DNA of 42,672 nt. It comes from an uncultured Rhodospirillales bacterium. GTDB lineage: Bacteria > Pseudomonadota > Alphaproteobacteria > Acetobacterales > Acetobacteraceae. Numbering within the stretch: the first letter of the stretch is position 1; each line of letters opens with the position of its first letter. A program made the position numbers and the translations under genes. Shown piece after piece: positions 34,691 to 42,672 of this stretch. The notes under the pieces are model-generated. The model did no database searches. It was not told the DNA's origin and saw only the letters and a program-made list of their open reading frames with translations. The stretch is taken from positions 1 to 42,672 of the forward strand of contig CAIPLM010000056.1 of the NCBI GenBank assembly GCA_903865895.1, read 5' to 3'.

Positions 34691-36189
34691 ACGAACCTGT
34701 GACGAGCGTCGATCTCGCCATCATCGGCGGCGGCATTAATGGCGCCGGCATCGCGCGGGATGCGGTGGGGCGCGGCTGGTCGGTATTGCTGGCGGAGAAG
34801 GCCGATCTCGGCGGCGCGACCTCGGCGGCTTCGACCAAGCTGATCCACGGCGGGTTGCGCTATCTCGAGCATTACGAGTTCCGCCTGGTGCGCGAGGCGC
34901 TGATGGAGCGCGAGGTGCTGTGGGGCATCGCGCCGCATATCATCTGGCCGCTGCGCTTCGTGCTGCCGCATCATCGCGGGCTGCGGCCGGCCTGGCTGCT
35001 GCGCACCGGGCTGTTCCTCTATGACCATATCGGCGGGCGCAAGCGCCTGCCGGCGACGCGCACGCTGGATTTGCGCAGCGACCCGAGCGGGGCGCCGCTG
35101 AAGCCGGAGTTCACCCGCGGTTTCGAATACTCGGATTGCTGGGTGGAGGATTCGCGGCTGGTGGTGCTGAACGCGCAGGACGCGCGAGAGCGCGGCGCCG
35201 AGATTCTCACCCGCACCGCCGTGCTCTCGGCCGAGCGGGAGGAGGGGGCCTGGACGTTGCGGCTGGAGGGCGGGCGGATCGTGCGGGCGCTCGGGCTGGT
35301 CAACGCCGCCGGCCCCTGGGTGGCGGATGTGCTGGGCGGCGTGGTGCGGGCCAATACGCCGGCGAAGGTGCGGCTGGTGAAGGGGAGCCATATCGTGGTG
35401 CCCCGGCTCTGTGCCCATGATCGCTGCTATATTTTCCAGAACGCCGATCACCGGATTTTCTTCGCCATTCCCTATGAGGGCGCGTTCACGCTGATCGGCA
35501 CCACCGACCAGGATTTCGCGGGAGACCCCGCTGACGTGGCGATTTCGGAGAGCGAGATCGCCTATCTCTGCGCCGGCGCTTCCGCGTATTTCCGCGCCCC
35601 GGTGCGGCCGGCCGATGTGGTGTGGACCTATTCCGGCGTGCGGCCGCTCTATGATGATGGGGCGAGCGCGGCGCAGGAGGCGACGCGGGATTACGTGCTG
35701 GAGCTGGATAGCGCGCCCGGGCAGCCGCCGGTGCTCTCGGTGTTCGGCGGCAAAATCACTACCTATCGCCGCCTCGCGGAATCGGCGCTGGCCAAGATCG
35801 GCCCGCATCTGCCGGTGCCGCGGGCCGGGAAGGTGGCGGGCTGGACGGCCGGCGCCGCGCTGCCGGGCGGGGATTTTCCGCGCGAGGGGTTCGAGGCGCT
35901 GGTGACGGATGTGCAGCGCCGGCACGCTTATCTCTCGGCGCCATTGGTGCGCCGCCTGGTGCGGGCCTATGGCACGCGGGTGGAGGCGCTGCTGGATGGC
36001 GCGACGACGCTGGGCGATCTCGGCGCGGTCTATGGCGCGGGGATCACCGCGGCGGAGCTGGCCTATCTCGTGCGGCATGAATTCGTGCGAACCGGCGCCG
36101 ATGTGGCATGGCGGCGCAGCAAGCTTGGCTTGCGGCTGGGCGCGGGGGAGATCGCCAAGATCGACCTCGCGCTGCAACGGCTTTTGTAG
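34687..36189 (+). CDS. glpD: FAD-dependent glycerol-3-phosphate dehydrogenase
   Basis: A 500-residue membrane-associated flavoenzyme that oxidises sn-glycerol 3-phosphate to dihydroxyacetone phosphate and passes electrons to quinone. The FAD-binding GGGINGAGIARDAVGRG is at the N-terminus (about 14-30), followed by the family motif STKLIHGGLRYLEHYEF, a central IGTTDQDFAGDP, and FGGKITTYRRLAE. A C-terminal cap domain follows. No glycerol kinase, facilitator or glpR gene is adjacent. Coupled by overlap to the DUF599 gene upstream and nine bases before the cupin gene. Confidence 0.96.
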   Translation: MNEPVTSVDLAIIGGGINGAGIARDAVGRGWSVLLAEKADLGGATSAASTKLIHGGLRYLEHYEFRLVREALMEREVLWGIAPHIIWPLRFVLPHHRGLRPAWLLRTGLFLYDHIGGRKRLPATRTLDLRSDPSGAPLKPEFTRGFEYSDCWVEDSRLVVLNAQDARERGAEILTRTAVLSAEREEGAWTLRLEGGRIVRALGLVNAAGPWVADVLGGVVRANTPAKVRLVKGSHIVVPRLCAHDRCYIFQNADHRIFFAIPYEGAFTLIGTTDQDFAGDPADVAISESEIAYLCAGASAYFRAPVRPADVVWTYSGVRPLYDDGASAAQEATRDYVLELDSAPGQPPVLSVFGGKITTYRRLAESALAKIGPHLPVPRAGKVAGWTAGAALPGGDFPREGFEALVTDVQRRHAYLSAPLVRRLVRAYGTRVEALLDGATTLGDLGAVYGAGITAAELAYLVRHEFVRTGADVAWRRSKLGLRLGAGEIAKIDLALQRLL

Positions 36190-36198
36190 GAGACGGTG

Positions 36199-36717
36199 AT
36201 GGACAAGGGCGCGCTCGGCATCGTGCAGCCCGGCGAGGCGGCCAGCCACTGGCAGCCGGTGCCGGCCAATGGGTTCGTCGAGGTGCTGGTCGCGCCGCAT
36301 ACGGTGGCGATGGAGAACCCCGCCGGGTTCGGCCGCCAGACCGTGCCGCCCGGCTGCTACGTGCGCGAGCACGCGCATGACCGCAGCGAGGAGATCATCC
36401 ATGTGATCTCCGGCACTGCGCACGCGATCATCGAGGGCGAGCGGCACGCGATGCTGCCCGGCACGACGTTTTTTCTCGGGCGCAACCGGGTGCACATGTT
36501 CGTCAATGACGGGGCGGAGGACCTGGTGTTCACCTGGCTGCTGCTGCCGAACGGGCTGGAGACCTTCTTCGCCGCCATCGGCCGTCCGCGCATGGCGGGC
36601 GAGGCGCCGCCCGCCCCATTCCCCCGGCCGGCCGACGTGCTGGCGATTGAACAACGCACCGTCTTCGCGCCACCGCCCCCCGGCGAGGGCGTCGGCGGCG
36701 GAAGGAAACCCGAATGA
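36199..36717 (+). CDS. Cupin-domain protein
   Basis: A 172-residue single-cupin protein. The first cupin motif is YVREHAHDRSEEIIHVISG with His/His/Glu positioned to bind a metal; the second is HMFVNDGAEDLVF, with His but otherwise loosely matching. The C-terminus is proline-rich and low-complexity. Function could be metal-dependent dioxygenase, isomerase or ligand storage. ATG at 36199 follows AGGAG; the last codons overlap the nitroreductase start (ATGA). Confidence 0.85.
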   Translation: MDKGALGIVQPGEAASHWQPVPANGFVEVLVAPHTVAMENPAGFGRQTVPPGCYVREHAHDRSEEIIHVISGTAHAIIEGERHAMLPGTTFFLGRNRVHMFVNDGAEDLVFTWLLLPNGLETFFAAIGRPRMAGEAPPAPFPRPADVLAIEQRTVFAPPPPGEGVGGGRKPE

Positions 36718-37421
36718 CCGACAAGCTGGCCGCCGATATTACTCCCGCCAATGCCACCGAGGAGGTCATCCTCTCGCGCCGCGCCGTGCGCGGTTTCCTG
36801 CCGACGCCCGTCTCGAAAGAGGACGTGACGCATCTGCTGGATGTCGCGGCCCGCGCCCCCTCCGGCACCAATATGCAGCCTTGGAAGGTGCTGGCGCTCG
36901 CTGGTGAGCCGCTGCAGGCGTTCTGCGACGGGCTTTCGGCCAAATTCCTCGCCGGCGATGCGGACGCCAAGATCGACCACGTCTACTACCCCTCGCCGCT
37001 GTTCGAGCCCTATATCTCCCGCCGCCGCAAAATCGGGTGGGACCTGTACGGGCTGCTCGGCATCGCCCGCGGCGAGACCGAGAAGATGAAGGCGCAGGTG
37101 GTCAACAACCTGCATTTCTTCGGCGCGCCGGTGGGCCTCATCTGCACCATCGACCGGCGCATGCGCATTGGCTCCTGGATCGACTACGGGATGTTCCTGC
37201 AGAATATCTCGCTCGCCGCTCGCGCGCGGGGGCTCGATACCTGTCCGATGGCGGTGTTCGCCGAATTCCCCGGACCGATCCGCGATCTGCTCGGCATGAG
37301 CGAGGATGACGTGATCATCTGCGGCTTCGCGATCGGGCATGAGGACACGGCGGTGGCGGCCAATGCGCTGGTGACCGGCCGGGTGCCGGCCGGGGACTTC
37401 ACCGAGTTCCGCGGGTTCTGA
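36714..37421 (+). CDS. Nitroreductase-family FMN oxidoreductase
   Basis: A 235-residue FMN enzyme. The FMN-binding start ILSRRAVRGFLPTPV and the substrate-side motif ARAPSGTNMQPWKVL are typical, as is the C-terminal FAIGHEDT region. Members reduce nitro compounds, quinones or enoates with NAD(P)H. Overlaps the cupin gene by four bases and ends two bases before the channel gene. Confidence 0.92.
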   Translation: MTDKLAADITPANATEEVILSRRAVRGFLPTPVSKEDVTHLLDVAARAPSGTNMQPWKVLALAGEPLQAFCDGLSAKFLAGDADAKIDHVYYPSPLFEPYISRRRKIGWDLYGLLGIARGETEKMKAQVVNNLHFFGAPVGLICTIDRRMRIGSWIDYGMFLQNISLAARARGLDTCPMAVFAEFPGPIRDLLGMSEDDVIICGFAIGHEDTAVAANALVTGRVPAGDFTEFRGF

Positions 37422-37423
37422 GC

Positions 37424-38308
37424 GTGGCCAAGCGCCCGCCCGCCGGATACCGCGCCACCCCCGGGCTGCGCATCCCCGCCACCTACACCATCACCCGCAA
37501 AGGCGGGCGGTTCGATCTGCACGACCCCTATCACCTCGCGGTGCGCATCACCTGGCTGCAGTTCGTGCTGCTGTTCGTCGCCGTCAACCTTCTGATGAAC
37601 CTCATTTTCGCCGGGCTCTACATGGCGGTGCCGGGCAGCATCGCCAACGCCCAGCCGGGCTCCTTCGCGGATGCGTTCTTCTTCTCCTTCGAGACGCTCG
37701 CCACCGTCGGCTATGGCGCGATGTCGCCGGCGACGCTCTACGCCCATATCGTCGCCACGGTGGAAATCATGTGCGGCATGGGGTTCACCGCCATCATGAC
37801 CGGCATCACCTTCGTGCGCTTCGCGCGGCCCAAGGCCAAGGTGGCCTATGCCGAGAAAGCCATCGTCACCCTCCATGAGGGTAAGCCCACGATGATGATC
37901 AGGATCGGGAATGACCGCGTGGGCCTGATCTCCGACGCCTCCGCCCGCCTCTCCGTGCTGCTTCTGCGCCGCTCCGCCGAGGGGCAGTCCTTCCGCATGA
38001 CCCATGTGCTCACGCTCCGCTCCGACCGGCTGCCGGTGTTCGCGCTGACCTGGACCATCATGCACATCATCGACGAAACCAGCCCGCTCCACGGCATCAG
38101 CCCGGATTGGCTCACCGCCCATAACCCCGTGTTCTTCCTCACCTTCGAAGGCCGCGATCCCGCCCTGGCCGCCCAAGTGCATGACGTGCACCAATACGGC
38201 GCCGCGGATATCGCCTTCTCCCACCGCTACGTCGACGTGGTGGCAACCGACGCCCAAGGCCGGATCCTCGCCGACCTCACCCGGATCAGCCACATCGAGC
38301 CGGAGTGA
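37424..38308 (+). CDS. Inward-rectifier-type potassium channel (KirBac-like)
   Basis: A 294-residue channel with two membrane helices ([44 protein letters not shown]) around a pore loop with the potassium filter TVGYG (94-98). An amphipathic slide-helix segment ([14 protein letters not shown]) precedes the first helix. The ~155-residue C-terminal domain ([21 protein letters not shown] onward) is the Kir immunoglobulin-like cytoplasmic gate. Starts with GTG two bases after the nitroreductase stop. It is last in the operon. Confidence 0.93.
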   Translation: MAKRPPAGYRATPGLRIPATYTITRKGGRFDLHDPYHLAVRITWLQFVLLFVAVNLLMNLIFAGLYMAVPGSIANAQPGSFADAFFFSFETLATVGYGAMSPATLYAHIVATVEIMCGMGFTAIMTGITFVRFARPKAKVAYAEKAIVTLHEGKPTMMIRIGNDRVGLISDASARLSVLLLRRSAEGQSFRMTHVLTLRSDRLPVFALTWTIMHIIDETSPLHGISPDWLTAHNPVFFLTFEGRDPALAAQVHDVHQYGAADIAFSHRYVDVVATDAQGRILADLTRISHIEPE

Positions 38309-38320
38309 TGCTGGTGCGCG

Positions 38321-38392
38321 GGGAAGGGATGGCCAGGGCTCTGAGCCCACAGCGCGGACGCGGGGCAATCATCGGCCCTGGCCTTCCTTCCC
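38321..38392. other. Long imperfect inverted repeat between kir and glnS
   Basis: GGGAAGGGATGGCCAGGGC (38321-38339) pairs with GCCCTGGCCTTCCTTCCC (38375-38392) apart from a small bulge, with a 35-nt GC-rich loop. It begins 13 bp past the kir stop. It could end kir transcription or fold in the glnS leader; no T-run follows on the plus strand. Confidence 0.5.
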
Positions 38393-38495
38393 ATCCGGCT
38401 CCGCTCCTCTGCCTTGGGCATTCGGCGCTTGTCGCAATGCGGGAGTGCCCGTAAGGACCGGGGATTGGCGTGTTTTGTGGGATGGGTTTGGGTTG

Positions 38496-40172
38496 ATGGC
38501 GGACGAGGGCACGGGCGAGGCGACGCGGGATTTCATCCGCGACATCATCCAGGCGGATTTGGATGCCGGGCGGGTGCAAACGGTCGTCACCCGGTTTCCG
38601 CCGGAGCCGAACGGGTATCTGCATATCGGGCATGCCAAGTCGATTTGCCTGAATTTCGGGGTGGCCGCCGAGTTTGGCGGGCGGTGTCATCTGCGGTTTG
38701 ACGATACCAACCCGACCAAGGAGGAGCAGGAGTTCATTGACGCCATTGCGGCGGATGTGAAGTGGCTTGGCTTCGACTGGGGCGTGCATTTGTATCACGC
38801 GTCCGATTATTTCGAGCAATTGTATGCCTGGGCCGAGCATTTGATCGGCAAGGGGCTGGCCTATGTGGATGACCAGTCGCCGGATGAGATGCGGGCGGCG
38901 CGGGGGACGTTGACGGAGCCGGGGCGGGATTCGGCGTTTCGCGGGCGGAGCGTGGCGGAGAATCTGGACCTGTTCCGCCGCATGCGGGCCGGCGAGTTCC
39001 CCAATGGGGCGCGGGTGCTGCGGGCGAAGATCGATATGGCCAGCGGCAACATGAATTTGCGGGACCCCGCGCTGTATCGCATTCTGCACGCGACGCATCC
39101 GCGGACCGGCGATGCCTGGTGCATTTATCCGACGTATGATTTCGCGCATGGCCAGTCCGACGCGATCGAGGGGATTACCCACTCGGTCTGCACGCTGGAA
39201 TTCGAGGATCATAAGCCGCTGTATGACTGGCTGATCCAGCATCTGCCGGTGCCGTCGCGGCCGCGGCAGTATGAGTTCGCGCGGCTGAACCTTGGCTACA
39301 CCGTGCTGTCCAAGCGGGTGCTGACGACGCTGGTGCGCGATGGGCATGTCAGCGGCTGGGACGATCCGCGCATGCCCTCGATCGCCGGGCTGCGGCGGCG
39401 CGGGGTGCCGGCGGCGGCGATCCGGGATTTCGCCGGGCGCATCGGGGTGGCGCGGGCCTATTCGGTGGTGGATTACGCGCTGCTGGAGCATTGCATCCGC
39501 GAGCAGTTGAACCGTTCGGCGCCGCGGCGGATGGCGGTGCTGCGGCCGCTGAAGGTGGTGATCGAGAATTATCCGCAGGGGCAGACCGAGACGCTGCCCG
39601 CGGTGAACCATCCCGATGATCCCGAGCAGGGGATGCGCGAGATCACCTTCGGGCGGGAGATCTATGTCGAGCGCGATGACTTCATGGAGGACGCGCCGAA
39701 GAAGTTCTACCGGCTTTCGGTGGGGCGCGAGGTGCGGCTGCGCTACGGGTTCTTCATCACGTGCACCGGCATCGTGAAAGACGAGGCCGGCGAGGTGGTG
39801 GAGCTGCGCTGCACCTATGATCCGGCGACACGCGGCGGCAATGCGCCGGATGGGCGCAAGGTGCAGGCGACCATTCATTGGGTGGAGGCCACCACGGCGG
39901 TGCCGGCGGAAATCCGCCTCTATAATCAGTTGTTTACCCGGCCGGACCCGGGCGCTGCCGGCGATATTTTCGCCGACATCAACCCCAATTCGCTGGAGGT
40001 GCTGAGCGGCGCGCTGGTGGAGCCGGCGCTGGCGGCGGCCAACACGGCGGAGACGGTGCAGTTTGAGCGCACCGGGTATTTCTGTCCGGACCCTGACAGC
40101 ACCTCGACGCGGCTGGTGTTCAACCGCACAGTGGGCTTGCGCGATACATGGGCCAAGGTGAAGGCCGGTTAA
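38496..40172 (+). CDS. glnS: Glutaminyl-tRNA synthetase
   Basis: A 558-residue class I aminoacyl-tRNA synthetase charging tRNA-Gln with glutamine. The ATP-binding signature is [15 protein letters not shown] (HIGH), and the second is VLSKRVL (KMSKS-type). The family stretch [17 protein letters not shown] is present. The two anticodon-binding beta-barrels follow from about residue 350. Length is close to E. coli GlnRS. ATG at 38496 yields [17 protein letters not shown]; the frame is open further upstream but without family similarity. Its presence implies direct glutaminylation, a patchy trait in alphaproteobacteria, many of which rely on GatCAB. Confidence 0.95.
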   Translation: MADEGTGEATRDFIRDIIQADLDAGRVQTVVTRFPPEPNGYLHIGHAKSICLNFGVAAEFGGRCHLRFDDTNPTKEEQEFIDAIAADVKWLGFDWGVHLYHASDYFEQLYAWAEHLIGKGLAYVDDQSPDEMRAARGTLTEPGRDSAFRGRSVAENLDLFRRMRAGEFPNGARVLRAKIDMASGNMNLRDPALYRILHATHPRTGDAWCIYPTYDFAHGQSDAIEGITHSVCTLEFEDHKPLYDWLIQHLPVPSRPRQYEFARLNLGYTVLSKRVLTTLVRDGHVSGWDDPRMPSIAGLRRRGVPAAAIRDFAGRIGVARAYSVVDYALLEHCIREQLNRSAPRRMAVLRPLKVVIENYPQGQTETLPAVNHPDDPEQGMREITFGREIYVERDDFMEDAPKKFYRLSVGREVRLRYGFFITCTGIVKDEAGEVVELRCTYDPATRGGNAPDGRKVQATIHWVEATTAVPAEIRLYNQLFTRPDPGAAGDIFADINPNSLEVLSGALVEPALAAANTAETVQFERTGYFCPDPDSTSTRLVFNRTVGLRDTWAKVKAG

Positions 40173-40183
40173 GGGAGCGTTCC

Positions 40184-41290
40184 ATGCGTCACAAGATCGC
40201 GAAAGTCGACGTTCATCTCGTTTCCTACCAGGTGGCCAGCGGCTTCGCCGATGCCACGCGGACGGTGGAGACGGTGGGCTATACGGTGGTGCGCGTCACC
40301 ACCGATCAGGGGCTGGAAGGGCTCGGCATCACCTATCACGAGGTGGGCGGCGAGGCGACGGTGGCGCTGATCCGCCACAACATCGCGCCGCGGCTGATGG
40401 GGCGAGACCCGTTCGAGACCGAGGCGCTGTGGCAGGAGTTCTTCGGCTATCTGCGCGGCGTCGGTCGCAAGGGGCTGACGTTCTGCGCGCTGAGCGCGAT
40501 CGACATCGCGCTGTGGGATCTGAAGGGCAAAATCCTCGACATGCCGCTCTACCGGCTGTTGGGCGGCAATCGCACCTCGGTGCCGGTGTACAGCAGCGGC
40601 GGCTGGACCTCCTATAGCGACGAGGCGCTGGTGGCGGAGATGGTCGACATGGTCGGCCAGGGCTACCGGATGATCAAGTTCAAGGTGGGCGTGGAGGGCG
40701 GGCACAATCCGCGGCGGGACCGGCTGCGGGTGCAGAAGGTGCGCGACGCAGTGGGGCCGGAGATCAAGCTGCTGCTGGACGCCAATAACTGCTGGGATGC
40801 CGCGACGGCGGCGCAATTCGCCAACTCCATCCGGGAGTGCGACATCTTCCTGTTCGAGGAGCCCGTCTTCGCCGACGACATCCCCGGCCTCGCCCGCTTC
40901 CGCCGCGCCACCGATATTCCGCTGGCGACCGGCGAGCATGAATACACCAAATGGGGCGTGCGGGACCTGCTGCTGGCCGAGGCCGCCGACATCGTGCAGG
41001 CCGATGGCGCCCGCGCCGGCGGCTACACCGAAATGCTGAAAATCGCCGCGCTGACCCAGGCCTGGAACGTGAAATTCGCGCCGCATGCGATGGAGAACAT
41101 CCATCTGCATTTGGTGGCAGCGACGCATAACGCGCTGTTCCTGGAACGGCTGAAGCTGTTCGAGCCGATTACCGAGCTGGTTTTCCGCGATGCGCCGAAG
41201 CCGGTGGATGGGATGATGACCATCCCGGACCTGCCGGGGCTTGGGTTGGTGCTGAATATGGATTTCATTCGGGAGAATGACGAGGCTTGA
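40184..41290 (+). CDS. Mandelate-racemase-group enolase superfamily enzyme 2
   Basis: A 368-residue member of the same superfamily as the gene at 25588 and of identical length. Active-site positions: Lys165/Lys167 (IKFKVG), Asp199 (LDANN), Glu225 (FEEP), Glu251 (TGEHE), and the Asp274/His301 pair (QADGARAGG; APHAMENIH). This again fits the mandelate-racemase group, likely a sugar-acid dehydratase. ATG at 40184 with GGGAG upstream, 11 bp after glnS, so the pair may be cotranscribed. The two paralogues differ widely in sequence, so they probably have different substrates. Confidence 0.9.
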   Translation: MRHKIAKVDVHLVSYQVASGFADATRTVETVGYTVVRVTTDQGLEGLGITYHEVGGEATVALIRHNIAPRLMGRDPFETEALWQEFFGYLRGVGRKGLTFCALSAIDIALWDLKGKILDMPLYRLLGGNRTSVPVYSSGGWTSYSDEALVAEMVDMVGQGYRMIKFKVGVEGGHNPRRDRLRVQKVRDAVGPEIKLLLDANNCWDAATAAQFANSIRECDIFLFEEPVFADDIPGLARFRRATDIPLATGEHEYTKWGVRDLLLAEAADIVQADGARAGGYTEMLKIAALTQAWNVKFAPHAMENIHLHLVAATHNALFLERLKLFEPITELVFRDAPKPVDGMMTIPDLPGLGLVLNMDFIRENDEA

Positions 41291-41298
41291 GCAAGGGT

Positions 41299-41322
41299 GT
41301 TCTTTTTGTGAACAAAAAGAAC
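41299..41322. terminator. Perfect A/T-rich stem-loop after enolase-superfamily gene 2
   Basis: GTTCTTTTTG (41299-41308) pairs perfectly with CAAAAAGAAC (41313-41322) around TGAA, nine bases past the stop. A run of seven A follows (CAAAAAAAC), i.e. T on the minus strand. It looks like a terminator for the HNH gene on the minus strand at least as much as for this gene on the plus strand. Confidence 0.6.
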
Positions 41323-41417
41323 CAAAAAAACTTTATCTGGGCAGGCCGCTCGTTGGCGGCCTGCGTGATGTGGCATAGACACGTTTTATGTCAGAAGTAT
41401 TGATAAATAATTCAATT

Positions 41418-42320
41418 TTATATTTTAAATATATTCTCCCTATGCCATCTGAGGAAGCGAGGATTGGGCATTTCGCTTGGACGGCCTGGGAGGAGGGTTC
41501 GACCCGAGGAGTTTATCAAAGTTCGTACGCTGTCGATGTCGTTGATTTTCGAAGAGAACAATATCTCGCAATCATCTCCGATAGAAAGCAGGCCGCGGTC
41601 GAACATCCAATGAGCCGTTCCGGATAGCGCGATGCCATTATTGACGATGTCGGGCCCATCCATTTCCACCGGCCGAATATGCGCGGCCTCGACCTCAGCG
41701 CGCCCGCCGCCATTGATAAGCTTTAGGCCGGTAAAAGCGCAGCGGGAATCGTAGGCTTGCAGGACGATCTTGCGGAAGACACGGTCTCGCAGGATGCGAT
41801 TCGAAAGCTGCATGGATCGGTCTCTGGCAACTTCCGGATATTCCAGCGGCATCTGAATGTCCGAAAATTCAAAGCGCGCCGGAGGATCAGAAACTCTGGG
41901 AAGGTCGGAGCTTCGGTCGGGAAGCCCGATCTCGACGATCCGGTTGAAGTCGTCCTGTGAGATAGGGCGTATGGCAGACTGGGCACGGCCGGACAGACGC
42001 CCCATTTCATTCAACAAGCCGCGTTCCACCGGCCCGGCCGGACCGGAAAATGGAACATTTTGTTCGAAGGGGAGGTAACTGCGCGGCTCGATGATCGCGA
42101 TGAACATGCCAGGTTCCGAGGGGTCAGCAATTATTTGCTGCACCTTTGCGACGGCAAAATAGCCGCGCGTGTCTCGCAATTTCGTTGGCTCCAAATAGGT
42201 GATCCAGTCGCCGACGCAGCCTTCGCATCGGCTCAGATATGGACGCGGGAATTGATAGCGCTCGGTTGGGTGGTCATTGTAAATCGAGTCCGGTCGATGG
42301 ATGAACACGCAATGCGCCAT
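41418..42320 (-). CDS. HNH endonuclease-domain protein
   Basis: A 300-residue protein with a C-terminal HNH nuclease fold: CAFTG at the start of the module, His214 in EAAHIRPVEM, Asn228 in DIVNNGIAL, and His237 in SGTAHWMFDRG. The pattern AAHI-to-NNGIAL-to-H is that of the HNH_2-type domain common in orphan restriction-like nucleases. The N-terminal ~170 residues are not recognised and may recognise DNA. No methyltransferase or McrBC partner is adjacent. ATG at 42320 has AGGA nine bases upstream. Just past its 3' end the DNA is markedly AT-rich (41390-41445), unlike the rest of the window, so recent acquisition is likely. Confidence 0.85.
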   Translation of the reverse strand: MAHCVFIHRPDSIYNDHPTERYQFPRPYLSRCEGCVGDWITYLEPTKLRDTRGYFAVAKVQQIIADPSEPGMFIAIIEPRSYLPFEQNVPFSGPAGPVERGLLNEMGRLSGRAQSAIRPISQDDFNRIVEIGLPDRSSDLPRVSDPPARFEFSDIQMPLEYPEVARDRSMQLSNRILRDRVFRKIVLQAYDSRCAFTGLKLINGGGRAEVEAAHIRPVEMDGPDIVNNGIALSGTAHWMFDRGLLSIGDDCEILFSSKINDIDSVRTLINSSGRTLLPGRPSEMPNPRFLRWHRENIFKI

Positions 42321-42325
42321 ACCGG

Positions 42326-42473
42326 CTAATCCTGATACCAACGTCGATTTCGGAGAGGGATATCAGCGGATTTGCGTGTGTGGCCGCAAGTGCCCAGCAG
42401 TCCCGCCACCGCGTCCAGCCCTTTGCGCGCGACCAGCGACAGCAGCTCGAGCGATGCGCCGGCCGGGGTGCTT
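42326..42473 (-). pseudogene. HigA-like XRE regulator, 3' half only
   Basis: Minus-strand reading gives TPAGASLELLSLVARKGLDAV, then AGLLGTCG and a tail to a stop at 42326. This is the C-terminal part of HigA/NadS-type regulators, which follows GEK(R/H)P in intact members. It begins at AAGCACCC (42473-42466) directly beside an IS256-type end. It supplies exactly what the fragment at 13104-13363 lacks. One extra C in CCCC puts the HigA frame off by one at the junction. It lies upstream of the HNH gene start on the same strand, six bases away. Confidence 0.7.
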
Positions 42474-42672
42474 GGTCGTGTCCCCGGTCGTGGTGTAGGA
42501 GGCCGCTGACTGGCCTGCCGGAGCGACCGTCGAGAGTCTGGCGTAGGCAGGCCAGTCAGTGGCCATCGCGATGGCCGTGGGTCACGTCCGTCAAGATGGT
42601 GGGAATTCGGGTGTCGTTTGCGGTAGCCATGAATCACGCGGCGATGGTGGCAATCTGGGTTGGCGCGGCGTC
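42474..42672 (+). mobile_element. IS256-type element, left end (runs off the window)
   Basis: Begins GGTCGTGTCCCCGG then TCGTGGTGTAGG, the terminal-repeat style of IS256/Mutator elements, directly abutting GGGTGCTT of the broken higA. The same end occurs degraded at 25286 and as an 11-bp stub at 13364. The transposase would lie beyond 42672; the short reading from ATG at about 42629 (MNHAAMVAIWVGAA) is not recognised. Confidence 0.55.
42506..42559. repeat. Perfect 14-bp inverted repeat inside the IS end
   Basis: CTGACTGGCCTGCC (42506-42519) and GGCAGGCCAGTCAG (42546-42559) are exact reverse complements around a 26-nt loop; allowing one mismatch extends the arms to 17 bp. A 12-bp palindrome CCATCGCGATGG follows at 42562-42573. 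May bind transposase or block read-through transcription into the element. Confidence 0.7.

Noticed and set aside
34492-36654. A 720-codon minus-strand frame across glpD
   Set aside because: Antisense to glpD and its neighbours, with the same His/Arg/Pro-rich shadow composition and no ribosome site.
41388-41627. Plus-strand 79-codon frame in the AT-rich stretch
   Set aside because: It overlaps the HNH gene's conserved C-terminal region on the other strand and has no ribosome site or recognisable sequence.

Overview
The window is GC-rich DNA, most likely from an alphaproteobacterium of the Acetobacteraceae/Rhodospirillales. This is inferred from the tig-clpP-clpX-lon-hup order, the IS1031-like IS5 remnant and the secreted adhesin type; no rRNA is present to confirm it. 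It joins a conserved housekeeping end to a patchy accessory region marked by broken insertion sequences and split genes.

Positions 1-9.7 kb, all on the minus strand, hold a redoxin-like gene cut by the window edge, tRNA-Val(TAC), hup (GTG start), lon, clpX, clpP, tig, tRNA-Leu(TAG), an hldE-like gene with a degraded nucleotidyltransferase motif, and a PPP-type phosphatase. Positions 9.8-12.3 kb carry two translationally coupled paralogues that look like decayed GGDEF-EAL proteins. A small membrane-protein gene with a near-consensus promoter follows, then dispersed repeats.

Positions 13.1-27.1 kb hold the 5' half of a HigA-like gene abutting IS remnants, an intradiol dioxygenase with an alpha/beta hydrolase that lacks its nucleophile serine, a 1694-residue type-I-secreted RTX-like adhesin, a TPR-sulfotransferase, a winged-helix/NTPase regulator whose best start codon is AUC, an IS256 remnant, and a mandelate-racemase-group enzyme.

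Positions 27.2-32.6 kb form a divergent unit. A BigR/SqrR-type ArsR repressor, with two cysteines at the 66-residue spacing of the persulfide sensors, is coupled to a membrane-fusion protein and an RND pump. Facing away from it are a DUF2892 protein and an ICMT-like methyltransferase. A decayed IS5 element sits at the end of the pump gene.

Positions 33.4-41.3 kb hold a DoxX-like protein, a tightly packed DUF599-glpD-cupin-nitroreductase-Kir channel operon, glnS and a second mandelate-racemase-group enzyme. The right end has an HNH endonuclease, the 3' half of a HigA-like gene on the minus strand, and an IS256-type end.

The two higA halves end in the same 8 bp (AAGCACCC) next to matching IS ends. 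This suggests that the 29 kb between them was inverted by recombination between IS copies. The strongest candidate for an unusual system is the persulfide-sensor-controlled RND pump; the coupled GGDEF-EAL pseudoenzymes come next.
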